From assembly GCA_035638075.1 (NCBI GenBank), contig DASRAU010000046.1, forward strand, positions 124,001 through 188,000: 64,000 bases of DNA. The letters run 5' to 3'. Below, piece after piece: positions 60,204-64,000 of this stretch. Position numbers and translations under genes: made by a program. Within the stretch, counting starts at the first letter, position 1. Every line of letters starts with the position of its first letter. The stretch comes from DASRAU01 sp035638075 (lineage in GTDB: Bacteria; Acidobacteriota; Polarisedimenticolia; Gp22-AA2). The notes beneath the pieces are model-generated. The model was not told the origin of the DNA, did not search any database, and saw only the letters and a list, made by a program, of their open reading frames with translations.

Positions 60204-60250
60204 TTGCTTTCGGCCCTCCGTTGGCGCTATACTGAACCATATGGTTCAGT
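60204..60250 (+). promoter_or_regulatory. Promoter with 20-base palindrome across the start codon
   Basis: TTGCTT (60204-60209), 18 bases, TATACT (60228-60233). The palindrome ACTGAACCATATGGTTCAGT (60231-60250) is perfect, overlaps the -10, and has the ArsR ATG (60241) at its centre. The transcript is predicted to start at about 60240, so translation is likely leaderless and self-repressed. Confidence 0.85.
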
Positions 60251-60606
60251 TACAAGAGGTCCACCTGGATGCCTCGTTCGCCGCGCTCTCGGACGCCACC
60301 CGACGCGGCATTCTGCAGCGGCTGGGGCATGCGGACGCTTCGATCACGGACCTCGCCGGCAGGTTCCGCATGACCCTCACGGGCATGAAGAAGCACGTCG
60401 GCGTCCTGGAGCAGGCCGGGCTCGTCATCACGGAAAAGGTCGGGCGGGTGCGCACGTGCAAGCTCGGCATGCGCCGGCTGGAGGAAGTGTCGGCCTGGAT
60501 CGAGAGGTACCACCAGCTCTGGGATGCACGCTTCGACGAGCTGGACAGGATCGTTGAGGAATTGAAACGGAAGAAACGAGTGGATGGAAAAAGAAAGGGA
60601 AGGTGA
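60241..60606 (+). CDS. ArsR-family winged-helix repressor
   Basis: 121 residues. FAALSDATRRGILQRLGHADASITDLAGRFRMTLTGMKKHVGVLEQAGLVITEKVGRVRTCKLGMRRLEEVSAWIERY is the entire HTH, wing and C-terminal helix. No ArsR metal motif. The tail is Lys/Arg-rich. The start codon lies in the centre of a perfect palindrome, so the protein very likely binds its own start. It is followed closely by an SRPBCC gene, like the pair at 27512. Confidence 0.92.
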   Translation: MVQLQEVHLDASFAALSDATRRGILQRLGHADASITDLAGRFRMTLTGMKKHVGVLEQAGLVITEKVGRVRTCKLGMRRLEEVSAWIERYHQLWDARFDELDRIVEELKRKKRVDGKRKGR

Positions 60607-60616
60607 GCGCGACCCC

Positions 60617-61102
60617 ATGAAGAACCCCACGACGGTTGAACGACAGTCTGAGCGTGAGCTGGTCGTCACGCGCACCTTCAACGGCCCTGCGCACATGGTG
60701 TTCGAGGCCTGGACCAATCCCGAGCTGCTCAAGCGGTGGTGGGTGCCGAAATCGTTCGGAATCTCCTTCGTGTCCTGCGAGGCCGATGTTCGCACGGGAG
60801 GCACGTACCGTTTCGTTTTCAGCCACCCTGACTTCGAGCAGCCCATGGCGTTCTTCGGCAGGTACATCGAAGTGACGCCCCACTCGCGCATCGTCTGGAC
60901 GAACGAGGAGAGCGCCGATGGTCCCGTGACCACGGTGACCTTCGAGGAAAAGGACGGCAAGACGCTTCTTGTCCTGCGCGAACTCTATGCTTCCAGGCAG
61001 GCCCTCGACGACGCTCTCGCCTCCGGCAGCTCGAGCACGGGCGGGGCGGCCGAACAGTTCGAGCTGCTGGACGAGCTTCTCGCCACCCTGGCCAGGTCAT
61101 GA
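60617..61102 (+). CDS. SRPBCC/AHSA1-family protein
   Basis: 161 residues from the ATG at 60617. SERELVVTRTFNGPAHMVFEAWTNPELLKRWWVPKSFGISFVSCEADVRTGGTYRFVFSH is the typical opening of ArsR-linked SRPBCC proteins; TVTFEEKDGKTLLVLRELY and GGAAEQFELLDELLATL follow. A start at 60584 would overlap the repressor gene by 23 bases. The ligand is unknown. It is the last clearly chromosomal gene before the cassette region. Confidence 0.88.
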   Translation: MKNPTTVERQSERELVVTRTFNGPAHMVFEAWTNPELLKRWWVPKSFGISFVSCEADVRTGGTYRFVFSHPDFEQPMAFFGRYIEVTPHSRIVWTNEESADGPVTTVTFEEKDGKTLLVLRELYASRQALDDALASGSSSTGGAAEQFELLDELLATLARS

Positions 61103-61241
61103 GAGAGCCCCGGCGTCGGCCTGCACCCTATTCATCATTTTCTTCGGACTTGCGAAGGAGCGCGCCGGTCGTGACCTCGCTCACGGTACTAGGCATGCGC
61201 GTCGCCGATATAGACCTCGTCGGCGTAGCGGAGCGGGGGAT
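61103..61241. other. Intergenic junction before cassette region
   Basis: 139 bases with no gene, attC-like site or repeat recognised. In particular there is no GTTGTGC box, the sequence expected at the left end of a cassette closed by the attC at 61726. No toxin gene follows the addiction-module gene here. Confidence 0.5.
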
Positions 61242-61454
61242 TCACATCTTGCGCTTCAGCTCGTCGCGAACATGAGGCCAGCTAAGCGTTGCGCCCGGGT
61301 CCTTGCGATGAGCGGCCATCCGCCGGTCTAACTCGGCCCGCTGGGCACCTGTGACCGGCAGCGATTCGGGGTGGTCAGCGATGCTGTCCCAGATGGCCTC
61401 GACGAGTTGGATGCGCTCTTCGACACTGAGGCTCAGGCTGGGCCATTCGCTCAT
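61242..61454 (-). CDS. Addiction-module component protein (antidote-like)
   Basis: 70 residues: LSVEERIQLVEAIWDSIADHPESLPVTGAQRAELDRRMAAHRKDPGATLSWPHVRDEL matches the putative addiction-module component family, which usually precedes a RelE/ParE toxin gene. Here no toxin follows; the next 139 bases hold none. Its ATG overlaps the stop of the HicB-like gene (ATGA). A second member is at 62074. Confidence 0.85.
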   Translation of the reverse strand: MSEWPSLSLSVEERIQLVEAIWDSIADHPESLPVTGAQRAELDRRMAAHRKDPGATLSWPHVRDELKRKM

Positions 61455-61657
61455 GCAGTCGCGAAGGAGATGTTGACCAGGTCCGGACCCGCTTCCCCAT
61501 GTTCGAGCCGATCAGCCAGCACCCGGAGGGCCAGCGCCTGGACCTTGGCTCGAACCTCGTCGCGAGTGGCCCCGTAGGCTAGAGCGCCCGGAAGTTCAAC
61601 GACTTCCGCGAGCCAACGACCGTCGTCTTCTTGTTCGATTTCGACCTTGAACGTCAT
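61451..61657 (-). CDS. HicB-like antitoxin
   Basis: 68 residues: FKVEIEQEDDGRWLAEVVELPGALAYGATRDEVRAKVQALALRVLADRLEHGE is the HicB-like partial RNase H fold. In normal hicAB loci a short HicA toxin gene lies next to it; instead this one is coupled to an addiction-module gene. It may be an orphan antitoxin or part of a hybrid module. No DNA-binding C-terminal domain is present. Confidence 0.85.
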   Translation of the reverse strand: MTFKVEIEQEDDGRWLAEVVELPGALAYGATRDEVRAKVQALALRVLADRLEHGEAGPDLVNISFATA

Positions 61658-61725
61658 CTGGCCCGGGTCCCCGTGGCCGCCATTCTACCCGGGTGCACCG
61701 GGTTCTGGGAGCCTACGACTAGTCC

Positions 61726-61821
61726 GCACAACGCTTCGTTAAGCTGCGGCGTGCGAGCGCCGGCGAGATTCGCCGTAGCGCGAGCCTGCCACACGCCGTC
61801 AGCTTCAAGCAGCAGTTGGGC
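61726..61821 (+). other. Integron attC site 1
   Basis: R'' box GCACAAC (61726-61732), R' box GTTGGGC (61815-61821). Left arm AAGCTGCGGCGTG pairs with the right arm, whose complement reads AAGCTGACGGCGTG; the single extra A matches the extrahelical base expected in attC sites. Length 96 bases. Confidence 0.85.
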
Positions 61822-61865
61822 AGCCCGCCTTAGAGTGGTCTTGACCCGGTTTTGCGCACACGAGG

Positions 61866-62072
61866 TTAAGTTAGTTTCGCCATGGTCTCGAACTGCACCG
61901 GACTCACGCCTCCGAGCTCCGAGTGACGCCGCGTGAGGTTGTAGAAGCCGTCGATGTAGTCGGCCAGGTCTTCCGTGGCCTCGTCCCGGGTCCAGTAAAG
62001 GCGCCGGTGAACACGCTCGCGTTTCAGGGTGCTGAAGAAGCTCTCCATCGGGGCGTTGTCGTAGCAGTCGCC
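61866..62072 (-). pseudogene. IS3-family transposase, C-terminal remnant
   Basis: The reading RGDCYDNAPMESFFSTLKRE, continuing through RVHRRLYWTRDEATEDLADYIDGFYNLTRRHSELGGVSPVQFE, is the last third of an IS3-family OrfB. DNAPMESFFSTLK is its hallmark, and the final catalytic Glu is in MESFF. The upstream two thirds are missing; the sequence breaks off right at the addiction-module stop (62074). The right end of the original element probably lies near 61835-61865. Confidence 0.85.
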
Positions 62073-62073
62073 C

Positions 62074-62298
62074 CTACTTCAGCTTGGCTCGAGCGGCACG
62101 GAGAACGGTTGAAGCCGGGCGGCCCGCACCAGTGCGCGCGTTCCATTCCGCATCGCGACGCTCGGCCTCGTCGGCCCAAAGCCGTGCGTTCTCGGATTCG
62201 GACAGGTCCTCGAGGCTCTCAACCAGCTTCTCGGCCAGCCGGGCACGCGCCTTCGGATCGAGCTTCAGGGCTTCCGCTTCGATTTCTTCCTTGCTCAT
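62074..62298 (-). CDS. Addiction-module component protein (antidote-like)
   Basis: 74 residues: MSKEEIEAEALKLDPKARARLAEKLVESLEDLSESENARLWADEAERRDAEWNARTGAGRPASTVLRAARAKL, a typical member of the family that normally precedes a RelE-type toxin. Its end abuts the transposase remnant, so a downstream toxin gene may have been removed by the insertion. TAGAAT lies 6 bases before the ATG and could be a -10 giving a leaderless transcript. Confidence 0.87.
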   Translation of the reverse strand: MSKEEIEAEALKLDPKARARLAEKLVESLEDLSESENARLWADEAERRDAEWNARTGAGRPASTVLRAARAKLK

Positions 62299-62341
62299 GG
62301 CGTGATTCTACACCGGCCCTGCCCAGGGTTAACCCGCATCG

Positions 62342-62434
62342 GCCCAACGCATGCGTCAGCTGCGGCGGGCCAACGCCGCCGTAGAAATTGCCCCGGCCAA
62401 CCGGCCCGCCGTCCGCTGCATGCAGTAGTTATGC
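62342..62434 (+). other. Integron attC site 2
   Basis: R'' GCCCAAC (62342-62348) and R' GTTATGC (62428-62434); arms CAGCTGCGGCGGGCC and, as complement, CAGCGGACGGCGGGCC, again with one extra A at the same position as in attC1. Length 93 bases. The R' box departs from GTTRRRY at one base but matches the next cassette's R'' exactly. Confidence 0.85.
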
Positions 62435-62456
62435 GACCGACCCACCACAACCATCG

Positions 62457-62491
62457 TTGACATGTTATACGAATACTTGCATAATGAGTCG
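62457..62491 (+). promoter_or_regulatory. Strong promoter and operator of the toxin-antitoxin cassette
   Basis: TTGACA (62457-62462), 17 bases, CATAAT (62480-62485): a near-consensus promoter. The predicted start is about 62491, which is the GTG of the toxin gene, so no leader is expected. TTATACGAATACTTGCATAA (62465-62484) is an imperfect palindrome over the spacer and -10 and is the likely autoregulatory operator. Confidence 0.82.
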
Positions 62492-62823
62492 TGCCCGATA
62501 AACGGGTGTTCTGGCTTGGGTCGTCCCGTGCGGACTTGAGGGCGTTTCCAAGCCTCGCCCGGCGGGTCGCCGGCTTCCAGTTGCGTCGAGTTCAGCAGGG
62601 CCTCGAGCCCAATGACTGGAAGCCGCTGGCTACTGTCGGCCCCGGTGTTCGGGAGATTCGGGTCCGGACCGGTCTTGAGCATCGGGTCTTCTACGTTGCG
62701 GCGTTTGCCGAAGGCGTCTACGTGCTGCACGCTTTCGAGAAGCGCACCCGCACGACAACGAAACGTGACTTGGACCTGGCCCGGAGTCGCTACCGCGCTC
62801 TCGTCGCTGGAAGAAGAGGTTGA
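62491..62823 (+). CDS. RelE/HigB-type toxin (Gp49-like)
   Basis: 110 residues: VFWLGSSRADLRAFPSLARRVAGFQLRRVQQGLEPNDWKPLATVGPGVREIRVRTGLEHRVFYVAAFAEGVYVLHAFEKRTRTTTKRDLDLARSRYRAL matches phage-derived Gp49-like/HigB toxins, which degrade mRNA at the ribosome. HAFEKRTRTT is the family hallmark. GTG start, predicted leaderless. Toxin-before-antitoxin order fits this subgroup. The gene ends 1 base before the antitoxin ATG. Confidence 0.92.
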   Translation: MPDKRVFWLGSSRADLRAFPSLARRVAGFQLRRVQQGLEPNDWKPLATVGPGVREIRVRTGLEHRVFYVAAFAEGVYVLHAFEKRTRTTTKRDLDLARSRYRALVAGRRG

Positions 62824-62824
62824 A

Positions 62825-63157
62825 ATGACCAAGAAACTCAAGCTGGATCGAAATGTTCGGGTAACACCGTCGACAGGCAACGTGTTCCGCGACCTTGGCT
62901 TCTCGGATGAGGAGTCGGCCCACCTGTTGGTACGGTCGGATCTGATGATCGAAGTACAGAAGTTCATCGCGTCGCGCCGGCTTACTCAAGCTCAGGTAGC
63001 GAAAATTCTCCATGTCACACAACCGCGAGTCAGCGACCTCTTGCGCGGCAGAGTCGACCTCTTCAGTACAGACACCTTGCTCGACATGCTAGGACGGCTC
63101 GGCGTCCAAGTGCGATTCGTTCTCAAGCCGTCCAGACGGAAACTGCAGGTCGCATAA
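62825..63157 (+). CDS. XRE-family antitoxin (HigA-like)
   Basis: 110 residues. The N-terminal part (KKLKLDRNVRVTPSTGNVFRDLGFSDEESAHLLVRSDLMIEVQKFIASRRLTQAQVAKILHVTQPRVSDLLRGRVDLFSTDTLLDML) includes the HTH QAQVAKILHVTQPRVSDLLRG. The sequence FRDLGFSDEESAHLLVRSDLM is typical of antitoxins paired with Gp49-like toxins. It should neutralise the toxin and repress the promoter at 62457. The stop codon lies inside attC3. Confidence 0.92.
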   Translation: MTKKLKLDRNVRVTPSTGNVFRDLGFSDEESAHLLVRSDLMIEVQKFIASRRLTQAQVAKILHVTQPRVSDLLRGRVDLFSTDTLLDMLGRLGVQVRFVLKPSRRKLQVA

Positions 63158-63273
63158 CGCATGCATCAGCGGCGACGGACCACCTAGTCGGCCCATCCGA
63201 CACATCCTGATTAGGTGGAAGTGTCTACCTTATCGAGGGAGGATCCGCCGTCCGCTGAATGCAATAGTTAGGT
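63152..63273 (+). other. Integron attC site 3
   Basis: R'' GCATAAC (63152-63158), R' GTTAGGT (63267-63273). Arms TCAGCGGCGACGGACC and, as complement, TCAGCGGACGGCGGATCC share the extra A seen in attC1 and attC2. At 122 bases it is the longest of the three, with a bigger loop. Confidence 0.82.
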
Positions 63274-63309
63274 CGATGGTCGGTACATCCCGGGTACATA
63301 GATGACAGC

Positions 63310-64000
63310 TGTCCGGGGACATGGTTGACACTTCTCCGCCCCACGCGGGAGGAGAGGCGATGCCCTGGAAGGAGACCAACCCCGTGATCGAACGTCACCA
63401 CTTTGCCCAAGACCTCGAGAGCGGCCATTGGACCATGACGGAGCTCTGCTCCCGGTACGGCATCAGCCGCAACACCGGCTACAAGTGGCTCGATCGATAC
63501 CGCCACGACGGACCCCGCGGGTTGCTCGATCGCAGTCGGGCGCCCCGTCTCATTCCGCATCAGACGCCCGGGGACGTCATCGCGCTCATCCTCGAGGAGC
63601 ATCGCCGCTACGGCTGGGGGCCTCGGAAGATCCTCAAGCGCCTGCGCACGCGCGACCCGTTGCGCTCGTGGCCGTCTCGCAGCATCATCTTCGACATCCT
63701 CGCCCGCCACGGCCATGTCCATCACCGCCGGCGTCGCCGCCCTTGGAAGCATCCGGGGGCCGCTCCATTGCGCACGACCGGCCCGAACCAGGTCTGGACG
63801 ATCGATTTCAAAGGCCAGTTCCGGATGCGCAACGGCATCTATTGCTATCCCCTGACCGTCATCGACCACTTCAGCCGCTACTTCCTCGGCTGCCAGGGGC
63901 TCCTGGATGTCGCTGGTGACGGCGTGAAGCCCCATCTCCGCCGGCTGTTCCGCGACTGCGGTCTCCCGGAAGCCATCCGCTCCGACAACGGCGCTCCGTT
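63310..64000 (+). mobile_element. IS481-family insertion sequence, right part beyond window
   Basis: The transposase gene begins at 63361. TGTCCGGGGACATGGTTGACA at 63310-63330 is a plausible left end: it starts with TGT as in IS481 elements and contains the small palindrome TGTCCGGGGACA. It lies only 37 bases after attC3, so it interrupted the next cassette or its end. The right end and the target duplication are not visible. Confidence 0.5.
63361..64000 (+). CDS. IS481-family transposase, partial (runs off window)
   Basis: 213 residues are visible. The N-terminal HTH (LESGHWTMTELCSRYGISRNTGYKWLDRYRHDGPRGLLDRSRAP) is followed by an RNase H-type core: VWTIDFKGQFRMRNGIYCYPLTVIDHFSRYFLG holds the first two catalytic Asp positions (DFKG and VIDHFSRY), and AIRSDNGAPF begins the third block at the window edge. 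The spacing and FKGQF match IS481. GGAGGAGAGGCG stands before the ATG. Confidence 0.93.

Larger units (their letters stand above)
61816..62428 (+). mobile_element. Integron gene cassette A (613 bases)
   Basis: Bounded by the attC1 cut point (G|TTGGGC at 61815/61816) and the attC2 cut point (62428/62429). The first bases TTGGGC complement exactly the R'' box GCCCAAC of attC2, as required if the cassette circle carries a matched attC. Contents are on the minus strand: an addiction-module gene and a truncated IS3-type transposase. Confidence 0.75.
62429..63267 (+). mobile_element. Integron gene cassette B (839 bases), toxin-antitoxin
   Basis: Bounded by attC2 (G|TTATGC) and attC3 (G|TTAGGT). 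The starting TTATGC exactly complements the R'' box GCATAAC of attC3. The antitoxin stop codon (63155-63157) lies inside that R'' box, typical of compact cassettes. It carries its own promoter, toxin and antitoxin genes. Confidence 0.8.

Noticed and set aside
61275..61300. GTTGCGC box as a possible left cassette boundary
   Set aside because: The R'' of attC1 predicts GTTGTGC; this box differs, lies inside a coding region and has no paired arm.

Overview
The window is very GC-rich, densely coded bacterial chromosome without rRNA, tRNA or CRISPR. Two very large FtsX/MacB-type permeases of the kind called acidobacterial duplicated orphan permeases (38071-40491 and 52908-55385), the many secreted amidohydrolases and small unassigned membrane proteins, and the base composition suggest Acidobacteriota or a close neighbour such as Gemmatimonadota. 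This is inference; no marker gene is present. No gap between genes exceeds 300 bases.

Layout. 12-6749 (minus): an MFS permease, an L-serine dehydratase with an unusual Tat-like N-terminus, a membrane-anchored alpha/beta hydrolase, and three paralogous secreted proteins built from a duplicated domain. 6885-12726 (plus): a complete tripartite RND efflux operon (adaptor, pump, outer-membrane factor), followed by a DUF481 outer-membrane protein. 13810-24361 (minus): a long chain of short genes (Dps, two VOC proteins, GFA, pseudouridine synthase, DsbA-like isomerase, several GNATs, ICMT-like methyltransferase, DUF1330, DUF1697, DUF5946 and unknowns). Many join by 1-4 base stop/start overlaps, several using GTG starts. 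24429-28702: a cysteine-synthase-like enzyme, DUF488, DUF1272, an O-methyltransferase and an ArsR-SRPBCC pair with a striking operator. 28792-29955: a transposase. 30105-37962: a lysyl-endopeptidase-like protease, an internally deleted alcohol dehydrogenase, small paralogues, an amidohydrolase and envelope proteins. 38071-60098: two large permeases, carbonic anhydrase, MOSC protein, two RibD/DHFR-like reductases (one fused by read-through to DUF1348), CPBP protease, LspA, CsaA, PAP2-like protein, a second amidohydrolase, LMW phosphatase and a beta-lactamase-fold hydrolase. 60241-61102: a second ArsR-SRPBCC pair.

The accessory right end (61242-64000) is the most interesting part. Three attC-like sites (61726-61821, 62342-62434, 63152-63273) delimit two integron gene cassettes with no integrase in view. 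The outer boxes match as expected for real cassettes: the 5' end of each cassette is the exact complement of the 3' attC R'' box of the same cassette. One cassette carries a RelE/HigB-like toxin and XRE antitoxin with its own near-consensus promoter and an apparently leaderless GTG start. The other carries an addiction-module protein and a truncated IS3-family transposase. A HicB-like/addiction-module pair without a toxin lies just to the left, and an IS481-family element interrupts the array on the right and runs off the window.
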